Origin: an uncultured Euryhalocaulis sp.
GTDB lineage: Bacteria > Pseudomonadota > Alphaproteobacteria > Caulobacterales > Maricaulaceae
Assembly: GCA_913055605.1 (NCBI GenBank)
Contig: CAJXKJ010000002.1
Span: 62,001-126,000, forward strand
Direction: 5' to 3'
Length of the DNA: 64,000 bases
The notes below the pieces were generated by a model. That model saw nothing but the letters and a program-made list of their open reading frames with translations. It had not been told where the DNA came from and made no database searches. Position 1 is the first letter of the stretch, and the number at the start of each line of letters is the position of its first letter. A program made the position numbers and the translations under genes. Shown here in pieces: positions 9,802 through 19,591 of the stretch.

Positions 9802-10737
9802 TCACGGTATCGCGCCCAGGCGGGGATTGCCCCGCAGGTGCGCGTAAAAGGAATGATAGGCGAGGTCCGCGAAGCGGTCGGCGTCCGCCCATTCGGGGTG
9901 ATAGTCCCCGGTCGGGTCCGCCGCGATCGCCTCTTCCGGGCTGAACGAGCTCTTCAGGGAGGTCGCCAGCCGGTCGTAAATCTCGCTGTACATGTCGAAC
10001 TGGGCCTGCAGATCGGCCTTGGTCATCAGCGGGCCGCTGCCCGGCACGATGACGGTGTCGTCGTCCGCGACCTCCAGCAGGATTTCATAGGAATCCAGCG
10101 CGCCGCCCAGATATCCGGCGCTGCGCCAGTCCATCATGTTCCAGCCGTCATTGATCACCGCCCCGCCGGCCGCCAGCACATTGGCGCCCGGGAAATAGGC
10201 GTAGACGTCGCCGTCGGTGTGGGCCTGGGGCAGATAGCCGACGCGGATTTCGTCCTCGCCGAAGGGCAGGACGCCGCCCTCGTCGTAATACTGCACGTTC
10301 GGCACGGCGGCCGCCGGCAGCGGCGCCAGGTCGCCCACGATCTCGTTGTCCGTCCCGTGCTTCAGATATTGCAGGGTGAAGTCATGGGCGGCGATCTGCG
10401 CACCCTGCTCGCCCGCCGTTTCGTTCAGCCCGATCCGGTCGGGGTGCCAGTGCGTGACGACCAGCTGTGCGATATTATCCTGGCCGGTCTCGGCCCGGAT
10501 AAAGTCCAGCAGCGCGTCAGCGTTTTCGGCGGAGCCGCCGTCGACCAGCGTCAGCCCGGCCGCGTCGGCGCCGACCAGCACATTGCCGTCGGGGCCGCTG
10601 ACGACCGTCAGATCGTCGGTCAGGTCCTGCGCGGTGAAATCGGCGGCGGAGGCGGGCGCGGCGATGGCGGCCAGCGCCAGCCCCGCGGCGACCGCCGCGC
10701 AGACCGTCAGGCTGTTTTTCCGCATCGTCATCGTCAT
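9802..10737 (-). CDS. MBL-fold-like secreted hydrolase with degenerate metal motif
   Basis: Signal peptide; LVVTHWHPDRIGLNE...PGANVLAAGGAVINDGW...VPGSGPLMTKADL. Confidence 0.8.
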   Translation of the reverse strand: MTMTMRKNSLTVCAAVAAGLALAAIAAPASAADFTAQDLTDDLTVVSGPDGNVLVGADAAGLTLVDGGSAENADALLDFIRAETGQDNIAQLVVTHWHPDRIGLNETAGEQGAQIAAHDFTLQYLKHGTDNEIVGDLAPLPAAAVPNVQYYDEGGVLPFGEDEIRVGYLPQAHTDGDVYAYFPGANVLAAGGAVINDGWNMMDWRSAGYLGGALDSYEILLEVADDDTVIVPGSGPLMTKADLQAQFDMYSEIYDRLATSLKSSFSPEEAIAADPTGDYHPEWADADRFADLAYHSFYAHLRGNPRLGAIP

Positions 10738-11090
10738 CCTGCCTATCGTTCGTAATGACCGGTTCGGACCGGCTCTTTCCGGCTTTCTGCCTATCATCAC
10801 ATGGGTTCAAACTCCACAAACCGCAATTAACGCGCCCCCACCGCGGGGTTAAATATACTTAATCGCCAGAACGGTTTCCGGCCCGTCCGGGTCCGGAAAA
10901 ACCGCACCTTTCCGGGCGTTTCCGGGGCCCGCTGAACGCCGGTTCACATCGCCCGCATACCCCTCTGCGCCGATCTGCCGCGCCCGTCCCGCCGCCCCGG
11001 GCGCCGCCTTCGGGCCGCCGCCTTGGCGCCGCGCCGGAACGGGGCGACAATTCCGCCAAAGGCCGGACACACGGCCCGGGGAGGAATGCC

Positions 11091-13250
11091 ATGATCCACG
11101 CTGTGCGCCGCCGCGCGGCTCTGCTTGCCCATACGGGCCTCGTTCTGGGCGTCTCGGGCGCCGCTTTCGCCCAATCGGCCGGCGCCCAGTCGGCCGATGC
11201 TCAGTCCGCGCCGGAATTCACCGCCGATCAGGCCGCGGCCGGCGAGGCCGCCTATGTCCAGAACTGCGCGCTCTGCCACGGCCCGGCGATGGGCGGCGGG
11301 CCGTTCGGCCCGGCCCTGAAGGGCGAGGCGTTCCAGGCCCGCTGGGGCGCCGCGCCGCTGTCGGACCTCGCCGAATACATCCACAATTCCATGCCGCCGG
11401 CCGCGCCGGGCAGCCTGCCCGATCAGCTCTATGCCGACGTGCTGGCCTATCAGATGCAGCAGAACGGCGCGGAGCCCGGCGCCGGCGCCCTGCCCGCGGA
11501 CGTCACGCAACTGGCCGCCATGATCGTGCCGGGGGAGGCGACCGCCAGCGGCGATCCGGAGGCCCGCTCCTTCGCCAGCATGACCACGCGCGGCCGCATC
11601 CCCGAATGGCCCGCCGCGCCGGACCGCTTCGCGGACTACACGCCGGTGACCGAGGAGATGCTGTCCAGCCCGCCCGACGGCGACTGGCTCAGCTGGCGGC
11701 GCAGCCACCGCGCCCAGGGTTTCTCGCCCCTCGAAGAGATCGACCGGGACAATGTCGGCGATCTGCGCCTGGCCTGGTCGCTGGCCCTGCCCGCCGGCCC
11801 GAACCTGAACGAGCCGCTGGTGCGGGGCGGCGTGATGTACGTCTTCTCTTACGGCGACGAGGTCTATGCGCTCGACGCCGCCACCGGAGACCAGCTCTGG
11901 CGCTACAAGCGGCATCTGCCGGAAACCGGCGTCCAGCTCGCCTCGAAAAAGACCATGGCGCTGTATGGCGACAAGCTGTTCGTCGCCACCTCCGACCTGC
12001 ACATGCTGGCGCTGGACGCGCGCACGGGCCGGATGGTCTGGGATCGCGCGATCACCGACCGGGCGAATTTCCGCATCACCGGCGGGCCGCTGGCGGCCGA
12101 CGGCGTGGTCATGCAGGGCATTGTCGGCCAGGGCGCCGGCGGCGGCCTGATCGCCGGCTTCGACGCCGAAACCGGGGAGCGGATGTGGACCTTCAACACC
12201 GTGGCCCAAGGCGACGACCCCAACGCCGACACCTGGAACGGCCAGCCGGAGGAGGAGCGCAGCGGCGGCTCGGTCTGGACCTCCGGCTCCTACGACGCCG
12301 AAACCGGCCTCGCCTTTTTCGGCCCCGCCCCGACCTATGACACCGCGCCTCTGCGCTGGCGGCGGGAGGGGGAGAATAACGACGCCCTCTATACCGACAC
12401 CACGCTCGCCCTCGACCCGAAGACCGGCGAATTGCGCTGGTATTTCCAGCACATGAAGAACGACCAGTGGGACATGGACTGGGCGTTCGAGCGGGTGATC
12501 GCCGATCTCGGCATGGACGGCGGAACCCGCAAGGTGATCATGACCTCCGGCAAGGAGGGCCTGTTCGACGTGCTGGACGCCGAAACCGGCGCCTATCTGA
12601 AGACCATCGACATGGGCCTGCAGAACTTCGTCACCGCCATCGACCCCGAAACGGGCGACAAGACGATCGACCCGGACATGCTGCCCGGCCGGCGCGACGA
12701 CACCTTCGTGCTCTGCCCCTATGGCGGCGGCGGGCGCAACTGGCTCGCCACGTCGTTCGATAGCGCCGCCTCCACCCTCTATGTCGTCGCCCAGGATTTC
12801 TGCACCGACGTCACCCCCGCGCCGGAGGGCGAGGGCTTCCTGACCGCCGGCGCAAACATGGAAATCACGCCCCGGCCGGACAGCGACGGCCGCTACGGCC
12901 TCGTTCAGGCGATGGACATGCAGACCGGCGAGGTGCTGTGGCAAGCCCGCCAGCGGGCGCCGCAGACCACCGGCGTCCTGTCCACCGCCGGGGGCCTGGT
13001 CTTCGCCGGCGCCATCGACCGCAATTTCACCGCCTATGACGGCGACACCGGCGACATATTGTGGCGCGCCGGCCTGACCGACGTACCGAACGGCGCCCCG
13101 GTCAGCTACGCGGTCGACGGCAAACAATATGTCGCGATGGGCGTCGGCTACGGCAGCTCCGTCACCGCCGCCTTCTCCGGCACGGTGCCGGAGATCGACA
13201 TGCCCCCGGTGCGCTCCAGCGCCGTCTATGTCTTCGCCCTGCCGGACTAG
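11091..13250 (+). CDS. PQQ-dependent dehydrogenase with N-terminal cytochrome c domain
   Basis: N-terminal CALCHG motif followed by PQQ beta-propeller (YALDAATGDQLWRY, NDQWDMDWAFE, QTGEVLWQARQRAPQTTGVLSTAGGLVFAG). Confidence 0.9.
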   Translation: MIHAVRRRAALLAHTGLVLGVSGAAFAQSAGAQSADAQSAPEFTADQAAAGEAAYVQNCALCHGPAMGGGPFGPALKGEAFQARWGAAPLSDLAEYIHNSMPPAAPGSLPDQLYADVLAYQMQQNGAEPGAGALPADVTQLAAMIVPGEATASGDPEARSFASMTTRGRIPEWPAAPDRFADYTPVTEEMLSSPPDGDWLSWRRSHRAQGFSPLEEIDRDNVGDLRLAWSLALPAGPNLNEPLVRGGVMYVFSYGDEVYALDAATGDQLWRYKRHLPETGVQLASKKTMALYGDKLFVATSDLHMLALDARTGRMVWDRAITDRANFRITGGPLAADGVVMQGIVGQGAGGGLIAGFDAETGERMWTFNTVAQGDDPNADTWNGQPEEERSGGSVWTSGSYDAETGLAFFGPAPTYDTAPLRWRREGENNDALYTDTTLALDPKTGELRWYFQHMKNDQWDMDWAFERVIADLGMDGGTRKVIMTSGKEGLFDVLDAETGAYLKTIDMGLQNFVTAIDPETGDKTIDPDMLPGRRDDTFVLCPYGGGGRNWLATSFDSAASTLYVVAQDFCTDVTPAPEGEGFLTAGANMEITPRPDSDGRYGLVQAMDMQTGEVLWQARQRAPQTTGVLSTAGGLVFAGAIDRNFTAYDGDTGDILWRAGLTDVPNGAPVSYAVDGKQYVAMGVGYGSSVTAAFSGTVPEIDMPPVRSSAVYVFALPD

Positions 13251-13254
13251 CTTT

Positions 13255-13330
13255 CCCTTCCCCCCTCGTGGGGGAAGGGCAGCCGGCTCCGGGACGCCTC
13301 CGGCGTCCCGCGTCGAGCCGGCGGGATGAG
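13255..13330. repeat. REP/BIME-like multi-palindromic intergenic element
   Basis: CCCTTCCCCC..GGGGGAAGGG (13255-13264/13270-13279) followed by nested GCCGGCTC[GGGACGCC..GGCGTCCC]GAGCCGGC (13282-13322) and GGGATGAGG. Confidence 0.7.
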
Positions 13331-13355
13331 GTGGCCTCCAGCACCCGCTAACGAA

Positions 13356-13383
13356 AACGGCCGCGCCCTAGAGCGCGGCCGTT
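13356..13383. terminator. Bidirectional intrinsic terminator
   Basis: AACGGCCGCGC-CCTAGA-GCGCGGCCGTT between convergent genes. Confidence 0.8.
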
Positions 13384-13404
13384 CCGTTCGCGGATGACGA
13401 TCCG

Positions 13405-14502
13405 CTATTCGATGGACGACAGGAACGGGATGAACACTTCGGTGGCGATCTCGCCGTTGTTCAGTTCCTCGTTCATGAAGTGGCCGTTGCCCTCGATGCC
13501 GTAATCCACCAGCCGCGCCAGCTCGGCGTCCGCGCCCAGCTGGTTCAGCGTATGGACCGAGCAATGCACGCTCGGCGTGAACATCGGGAAGGATTTCGGC
13601 GACACCACGAACAGCACCTTCTTGTCGGCGTATGCCGGCACGGTGCGCACGCTGTCTTCCGGCTGCAGGCTGCACGGGGCCAGGCCTTCGCCTTCCGGCG
13701 CCTGCGCCTCGGTCGCGACGGCCTCGCCCTCGGCCAGCGGCGGCTCGAAGCCGATCAGCGGGCTGAGGTTCTCCGTGATCCCCATCGCCGGCTCGATGGC
13801 CAGAACGCCCTTCACCAGGTCCGGGCGCGCCGCCATGGCCAGCCAGCCCGAAGGCCCGCCGGCGCTGTGCGTGACGATGATCGCCGGGCCGATCCGGTCC
13901 AGCAGCTCGGCCAGGTTCTCCTGCAGCACGGCCATGGAGACGGTCGGGCCGGGCTCGGAGCTGGCGGTGTGCTGGATCAGCTCCTCGCTGTCCGCCGCGC
14001 CGCCGCCCGGATACTGCTCGGACTGGACGGTGAAGGTATTGGCGATGAACTGGGTCGTCGCCGGCGCGCCGAGGTCTCCGTAGAACTGGGAGTTCGGCGA
14101 GCGGCCATGCGCCGGCCGGTCGACGAAATAGACGTCGAACCCGTCGGCCAGGAAATAGTCCAGCCAGCCGTCGCGGCCGTCCGGCGTGCCCATATAGTCG
14201 GTCGCCTGACCGCCGCCGCCATGCACCAGCACCAGCGGATAGGGGTGGCGCGGCTCGGCCGCCAGCTGGAAACCGACATACATCTGGCCGTCTACGGCCG
14301 TGCCCGGCCCCGGCGGCACGCCCAGGCCCAGCATGCCGTTCTCGACCTCGGTCGCGCGCGCGCCGACCCAGAAGAAGCCCTGGTCGCGCAGGCTGATCGG
14401 CCCGGCTTCGCCGCCCGCCGCTGCGGGCTGGGACGCCAGCATCGCGCCGGCGGCCAGCGCCCCGGCGGCCGCGAACGTCCGCAAATGGTGTTTCAACGTC
14501 AT
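13405..14502 (-). CDS. Secreted alpha/beta hydrolase
   Basis: Signal peptide; PLVLVHGGGGQATDYMGTPDGRDGW, ADGFDVYFVDRPAHGRS, IIVTHSAGGPSGW. Confidence 0.85.
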   Translation of the reverse strand: MTLKHHLRTFAAAGALAAGAMLASQPAAAGGEAGPISLRDQGFFWVGARATEVENGMLGLGVPPGPGTAVDGQMYVGFQLAAEPRHPYPLVLVHGGGGQATDYMGTPDGRDGWLDYFLADGFDVYFVDRPAHGRSPNSQFYGDLGAPATTQFIANTFTVQSEQYPGGGAADSEELIQHTASSEPGPTVSMAVLQENLAELLDRIGPAIIVTHSAGGPSGWLAMAARPDLVKGVLAIEPAMGITENLSPLIGFEPPLAEGEAVATEAQAPEGEGLAPCSLQPEDSVRTVPAYADKKVLFVVSPKSFPMFTPSVHCSVHTLNQLGADAELARLVDYGIEGNGHFMNEELNNGEIATEVFIPFLSSIE

Positions 14503-14562
14503 GGACTGTTCTCCCGTCCTGGTAATTTTGTCTGCGTTTCGTCTGGTTGTCTGAGCAGGATC

Positions 14563-14925
14563 CTACGGATCCATCACCGTTCCGTCTGGCAGGGTCGCAT
14601 CGACCCACGCCGCCGCCGGGCGGCCGTCCACATGCGGCCGGCCGCGCACGGTCACTTCCATGCCCGGCGGGAAGGTGTTCCGGCCGATCCCCTTGCGCAT
14701 CAGCGTGCCCGGGCCTTCGGCCTCGAAGCCCCAGTTCGTGGTCGTGCCGTCCTCGTTCTCGACCTCGATGATCAGCCAGCTGTGCGGGTTGGTGTACTGA
14801 AACTCCACCACCGTGCCCTTGTACTCATTGACGATTTCGCGCTCGAACATCGCCACCGAATGGTGCGCCGCCGCGGCGCCGGCCGTCGCGGCCAGAACCG
14901 CCCCGGCGATCAGAACATGTTTCAT
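14563..14925 (-). CDS. DUF6152-like small secreted protein
   Basis: MKHVLIAGAVLAATAGAAAAHHSVAMFEREIVNEYKGTVVEFQYTNPHSWLIIEV. Confidence 0.8.
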   Translation of the reverse strand: MKHVLIAGAVLAATAGAAAAHHSVAMFEREIVNEYKGTVVEFQYTNPHSWLIIEVENEDGTTTNWGFEAEGPGTLMRKGIGRNTFPPGMEVTVRGRPHVDGRPAAAWVDATLPDGTVMDP

Positions 14926-14956
14926 TGCGTTTGCCCTCCCTTGCATCCGCACGCGC

Positions 14957-15916
14957 CTATTCCTCGATCAGGCCTTCTTCCGCGGCCTCGTCGAACATCA
15001 GCCAGGTTTCCGGGTCGGTCAGGTCCGTCGCCCCGTCCTGTCCGGGCAGCGCGCCGAAATCCGATCCGCCCTCTGCGGTGCGCACCACCGGCTGGTTCTC
15101 CGCGCACGACCACTGGGCCAGGCGCAGATCGCCGCCCATGTCGTCCACCTTCTGGTACCAGCGGATGAAATGATGCGGCTCCAGCAGCGCCTCGGAGTCG
15201 TACAGGCTCGCCTTCACCTGCATCAGCCCGTCGTCCAGCATGGTCCACTCTTCATAGAGTTCGGCCTCTTCGCTGATCGCCGGCTGCTCCCGCTGCAGCA
15301 GATTGTGCTTCATATTGTTGGTGTGGATGACCAGCGTGCCGTCATCCCAGAAGCCGATGGAGTCCCCCTCCCACAGCGGATAGGCGAAATCCTCGGAGAT
15401 ATGGCCGCGCCCGTCGGTATAGATCCGGCGGACCTCGTTCATCATCTCGTTGATCAGCAGCGTCTTGTCCGGCATCGGATAGAATTCGCGCATGAACGGC
15501 TCGACCAGCCAGCGCGGCATCCCCGCCGGCAGGCAATAGGTCAGCGGGTCGAAATCGTTGCCCGCCTCGCCCTGCCGGATGCGCATCTCATGCTCGGCGG
15601 CATAGCGCGGGGTCAGCTTCATCGTCGTGGTGGTGGCGAAGCCGCGCCCGCTCATCTGCTCGCCCGGCCGCAGGGAGAAATAGAAGCCCTGGCCGGAGGC
15701 CTGCTCCCAGATCCCGGACCAGTCCGGCAGATTGTCTTCGTCGGATTCGCCGCCCGCCGCCTCGAACCGCGCCTGATACTGCGCCCAGGCGGAATCGTAT
15801 TGCCCCGGGTCCCAGGTCGTCTCCAGCGTCGGCGGCGCGCCGAACTGGGCCAATGCGGGCGACGCGATCAGCATCGCGCCCGCGGCCGCCGCGGCGGCCT
15901 TCCAAATTCCGGCCAT
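14957..15916 (-). CDS. Secreted protein of unknown function, in cluster with the DUF6152-like gene
   Basis: Signal peptide MAGIWKAAAAAAGAMLIASPALAQ; WEGDSIGFWDDGTLVIHTNN. Confidence 0.75.
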   Translation of the reverse strand: MAGIWKAAAAAAGAMLIASPALAQFGAPPTLETTWDPGQYDSAWAQYQARFEAAGGESDEDNLPDWSGIWEQASGQGFYFSLRPGEQMSGRGFATTTTMKLTPRYAAEHEMRIRQGEAGNDFDPLTYCLPAGMPRWLVEPFMREFYPMPDKTLLINEMMNEVRRIYTDGRGHISEDFAYPLWEGDSIGFWDDGTLVIHTNNMKHNLLQREQPAISEEAELYEEWTMLDDGLMQVKASLYDSEALLEPHHFIRWYQKVDDMGGDLRLAQWSCAENQPVVRTAEGGSDFGALPGQDGATDLTDPETWLMFDEAAEEGLIEE

Positions 15917-16153
15917 TGTCCTCCCCTTACGCTCTTTTATCGGTGCGCTTTTGCGCTTGCCGGAAACACTACACCAGTTCCGCACGCCTGCGCCATGTCA
16001 GCCGTGAGGGCGCGCCCGCCCGCGCCCGATGCAAACGCGGACGCGCGCACGCATTGCCGAAACCCGCGTTCTGCGCAAAGCTCCGCCGGTCTACAGAGGC
16101 CGCCCGGCCGCGCGATGCGGTCAGAGGACAGGCCCGGAGATGGGGAGGATCGT

Positions 16154-17938
16154 ATGGGCCATGGTCTCGCATGGGCGGCGTCTGCCGCCATCATCGCACT
16201 CGCATCCGCGGCCTATGGCCAGGACGCGCCGCTTATCCCGCAGGACCCCTCGGCGATCGAGCCGGTCCCGGTGCGCGACACCGCCACGGGCCTGACGCCG
16301 GTCACCGACGCCATGCTGCTGGAACCCGATCCGGCCGACTGGCTGATGTGGCGCCGCACGCTGGACTCCCTCGGCTATTCGCCGCTGGACCAGATCAACC
16401 GGGGCAATGTCGACGATCTGCGCATGAGCTGGACGCGCGGCCTGCCCGAAGGCTCCATGGAAGGCACGCCGCTGGTGCATGACGGCGTCTTGTTCTTCCC
16501 CAACGCGTTCGACGTGATCCAGGCCATCGACGCGGTCACCGGGGACCTGATCTGGGAATATCGCGGCGACGTGCCGGAGGACTGGAACACCTATTTCCCG
16601 GCCTCCGACATCAACCGCAACATCGCCATCTATGACGGCCTGATCATCGCATCCAGCATGGACAGCCAGATGTACGCGCTGTCCGCCGAGACCGGCGAGC
16701 TGGTCTGGAAAACCCCGGTCCGCGACTATCGCCAGGGCTCGCAACAGAGCTCCGGCCCCATCGTCGCCGACGGCAAGGTCTTCTCCAGCCGCGGCTGCGA
16801 GCCGGAAGGCGGGCCTGAAGCCTGCGTCATCACCGCCCATGACGCCCTGACGGGAACGGAGCTGTGGCGCACCCAGACCATCCCGAAACCCGGCGAGCCC
16901 GGCGACGAGACCTGGGGCGGCGTGCCCTACGAGGACCGCATCCATGTCGGCGCATGGATGGTGCCCAGCTTCGATCCGGAGCTGAACCTGATCTTCGTCG
17001 GCACATCGGTCACCGCGCCGACGCCGAAATTCGAGCTGGCGGGCAACGAATACACATATCTCTATCACAACTCGACGCTGGCGCTGGACGCCGACACCGG
17101 CGCCATCGTCTGGCACTACCAGCACGTCGTCGACCACTGGGACATCGACCACCCGTTCGAGCGGCTGGTGCTGGAGACCGAACTGGCGCCCGATCCGGAC
17201 GCGGTCGACTGGATCAATCCGGACATCGACCCGGGCGAGACGCGCAAGGTCATCACCGGCATCCCCGGCAAGACCGGCATCGTCTACACGCTGGACGCGG
17301 CCACCGGCGAATTCCTCTGGGCCCGTCCGACCGTCTATCAGAACCTGGTGTCGGACATCGACGGGGCGACCGGCGCGGTGACCAACAACCCGGACGCGGT
17401 GATGCACGAATATGGCGGCCGGGTGACCGCCTGCCCCAGCGCCCAGGGCGGCAAGAACTGGCAGGCCGGCGCCTACAGCCCCGACAGCGGCATGATGTAT
17501 TTCCCGCTGCAGAACACCTGTTCGGAAGTCACCGCCGTTCCGGCGGATCCGGACAATTTCGGCCTGTACGGCATCCGCACGCGCGCCCAGCCCTCCCCGG
17601 CCGGAAACAATATCGGCTCGATCCACGCCATCGACGTGAAGACCGGGCGCACCGGCTGGACGTTCCAGAACCGCGCCCCGGCCATGTCGCTGCTGACCAC
17701 CGGCGGCGGCCTGCTGTTCGGCGGCGACGGCGCAGGCCGTTTCCGCGCCTTCGACCAGTCCAGCGGCGAGGTGTTGTGGGAAATCAATCTGGGCTCCGCC
17801 GTCACCGGCTATCCGGTCACCTATTCGGTGGACGGACAGCAATATGTGGCCGTGGCCACCGGCACGGCGCGCACCGCGCTCGCCCCCGACATCCGCCCGT
17901 CCCAGACCAACAATCTGTTCGTGTTCGAGCTGCCATGA
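16154..17938 (+). CDS. PQQ-dependent dehydrogenase without fused cytochrome
   Basis: Signal peptide plus propeller motifs (QAIDAVTGDLIWEYRGD, VDHWDIDHPFERL, MSLLTTGGGLLFGGDGAGRFRAFDQSSGEVLWEI). Confidence 0.9.
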   Translation: MGHGLAWAASAAIIALASAAYGQDAPLIPQDPSAIEPVPVRDTATGLTPVTDAMLLEPDPADWLMWRRTLDSLGYSPLDQINRGNVDDLRMSWTRGLPEGSMEGTPLVHDGVLFFPNAFDVIQAIDAVTGDLIWEYRGDVPEDWNTYFPASDINRNIAIYDGLIIASSMDSQMYALSAETGELVWKTPVRDYRQGSQQSSGPIVADGKVFSSRGCEPEGGPEACVITAHDALTGTELWRTQTIPKPGEPGDETWGGVPYEDRIHVGAWMVPSFDPELNLIFVGTSVTAPTPKFELAGNEYTYLYHNSTLALDADTGAIVWHYQHVVDHWDIDHPFERLVLETELAPDPDAVDWINPDIDPGETRKVITGIPGKTGIVYTLDAATGEFLWARPTVYQNLVSDIDGATGAVTNNPDAVMHEYGGRVTACPSAQGGKNWQAGAYSPDSGMMYFPLQNTCSEVTAVPADPDNFGLYGIRTRAQPSPAGNNIGSIHAIDVKTGRTGWTFQNRAPAMSLLTTGGGLLFGGDGAGRFRAFDQSSGEVLWEINLGSAVTGYPVTYSVDGQQYVAVATGTARTALAPDIRPSQTNNLFVFELP

Positions 17939-18345
17939 GACCAGCCCTCGCCGCGCTCGCCTTTCTGACGGCCGCGTCCGGGGCGTCCGCCGCCACGGTG
18001 CAGGACGGCGTGTTCAGCGCCGGCCAGGCCGAGCGCGGCCGGGCGGTCTATGCCGACCGCTGCGTCCTCTGCCATGGCGAGCGGATGGAGGGCACGATGA
18101 ACGCCCCGCCGTTGGCCGATATCGGCTTCGTCTTCGTCTGGGACGGACGGCCGCTGAGCGAGCTGTTCGATTTCACCAAGACGATGATGCCGCCGGCCGA
18201 GATCGGCTCGCTGAAGGACCAGGAAATCGCCGACATCACCGCCGCGATTCTGGACGCCAACGGCTTCCCGCAGGGGCCGGAGGCCACTGAGCTGCCCGGC
18301 GACGCGGCGGCCCTTGCGGCGATCACCATCGTCCGCGGCGAATAG
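17935..18345 (+). CDS. Cytochrome c, predicted electron acceptor of the upstream PQQ dehydrogenase
   Basis: ATGA overlap with the upstream gene; signal peptide; CVLCHG; MMPP. Confidence 0.88.
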   Translation: MRPALAALAFLTAASGASAATVQDGVFSAGQAERGRAVYADRCVLCHGERMEGTMNAPPLADIGFVFVWDGRPLSELFDFTKTMMPPAEIGSLKDQEIADITAAILDANGFPQGPEATELPGDAAALAAITIVRGE

Positions 18346-18517
18346 ACGGATATTGCCGCGGCATTACGGCGCTGCGCCCGCCCGGCCGGTTGCATTGACT
18401 CGCGCCGCAGCCGCGCTCTACTTCTTTTTCACAAGAAAATGCGCTCCGGCTGCTTTGCCGGCGCCGCCGTTGCGCGAATGCAGGCAGTGACGGCAGTCAA
18501 TTGGGGAGAGACTTCAG

Positions 18518-19480
18518 ATGTCGGATTCGGAACGGATCAAAGGACTTCATCACGTTACCCTCTGCACCGGCAGCGCGCAGGGCGACGTGGACCTGTTTTA
18601 CAAGGTGCTGGGCATGAGCCTGGTGAAGCGCACGCTTCTCTATGACGGCGCGGCCCCCATCCTTCACCTGTATTTCGGCAACGAAACCGGCGACGCCGGC
18701 ACGCTGACAACGGTCTTCCCGTTCCGTCAGACCGGCAAGAAGGCCAAGCGCGGCGCCGGCCAGCTCAGCGCCATCTCCTATTCGATCCCGCCGGGCTCGA
18801 TCGACGCTTTCTGGAAAGAGCATCTGGAAAAGCACGACATCCCGGGCATCGAGAAGGCGGAGCGTTTCGGCCAGAAGCTGCTGAAATTCGTCCACCCCGA
18901 TTGCGGCGTGGAGTTCGAGCTGGTCGAGGAAGAAAACGACGACCGCAAGGCCTTCAAGTCCGACGTGGTGCCGGAGCAATACGCCATCCGCGGCTTCCAT
19001 TCCTGGACCGTCATGGCGCGCGAGCTGGACGACATGCACGCCTTCATGAACGAGGCCTGGAACTACAAGAAGCTGGGCTCCGACGGCGACTACACCCGCT
19101 ATGTCGTCGGCAAGGGCGACGCCGCGCACATCATCGACCTGCACCAGCAGAAAGAGGCGCCGACCGGCTCCTGGTTCTATGGCGAAGGCATGATCCACCA
19201 CGGCGCCTTCCATGTGGACGACTATGACGTGCAGGAGCAGGTGAAATTCGATGTCGAGGGTCTGGGCTTCACCGACTTCTCCGACCGCAAGCACCGCGGC
19301 TATTTCGAATCCATCTATGTCCGCACGCCGGGCGGCGCCCTGTTCGAGGCGACCGTGAGCCTCGGCTTCACCTCCGACGAGCCGGCCGACAAGCTGGGAC
19401 GCGAATTCATCGTCTCCCCGCAATTCGAGGAGCAGAAGGAAGAGCTTCTGCGCCGCGTGAACGAGCCGATCGATATGTAA
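18518..19480 (+). CDS. VOC-family ring-cleaving dioxygenase
   Basis: IKGLHHVTLCTGSAQ...GMIHHGAFHV...GGALFEATVSLGF (H/H/E ligands plausible). Confidence 0.82.
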   Translation: MSDSERIKGLHHVTLCTGSAQGDVDLFYKVLGMSLVKRTLLYDGAAPILHLYFGNETGDAGTLTTVFPFRQTGKKAKRGAGQLSAISYSIPPGSIDAFWKEHLEKHDIPGIEKAERFGQKLLKFVHPDCGVEFELVEEENDDRKAFKSDVVPEQYAIRGFHSWTVMARELDDMHAFMNEAWNYKKLGSDGDYTRYVVGKGDAAHIIDLHQQKEAPTGSWFYGEGMIHHGAFHVDDYDVQEQVKFDVEGLGFTDFSDRKHRGYFESIYVRTPGGALFEATVSLGFTSDEPADKLGREFIVSPQFEEQKEELLRRVNEPIDM

Positions 19481-19506
19481 TCGCTGGCATACAGCGAAAT
19501 GTTCGG

Positions 19507-19534
19507 AACGGGGGCGCATCGCGCCCCCGTTTTG
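19507..19534 (+). terminator. Intrinsic terminator
   Basis: AACGGGGGCGC-ATC-GCGCCCCCGTTTTG hairpin. Confidence 0.85.
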
Positions 19535-19591
19535 ATTCAGCCCCTTACCGCCCGCGTGCTATATCCGCCCCGCAATCAGGGGGAGGATGCG

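Noticed and set aside
6014-9847. 1277-aa plus-strand ORF
   Set aside because: Antisense to the DUF1552 and DUF1592-type genes; no recognisable domain; GC-skewed shadow frame.
10944-13127. 727-aa minus-strand ORF
   Set aside because: Shadow of the PQQ dehydrogenase at 11091..13250; no domain signatures.
14813-16153. Upstream extension of the 1041-aa ORF before the PQQ dehydrogenase
   Set aside because: Region is antisense to 14957..15916; the real start at 16154 has a signal peptide and GGGGAGGA upstream.
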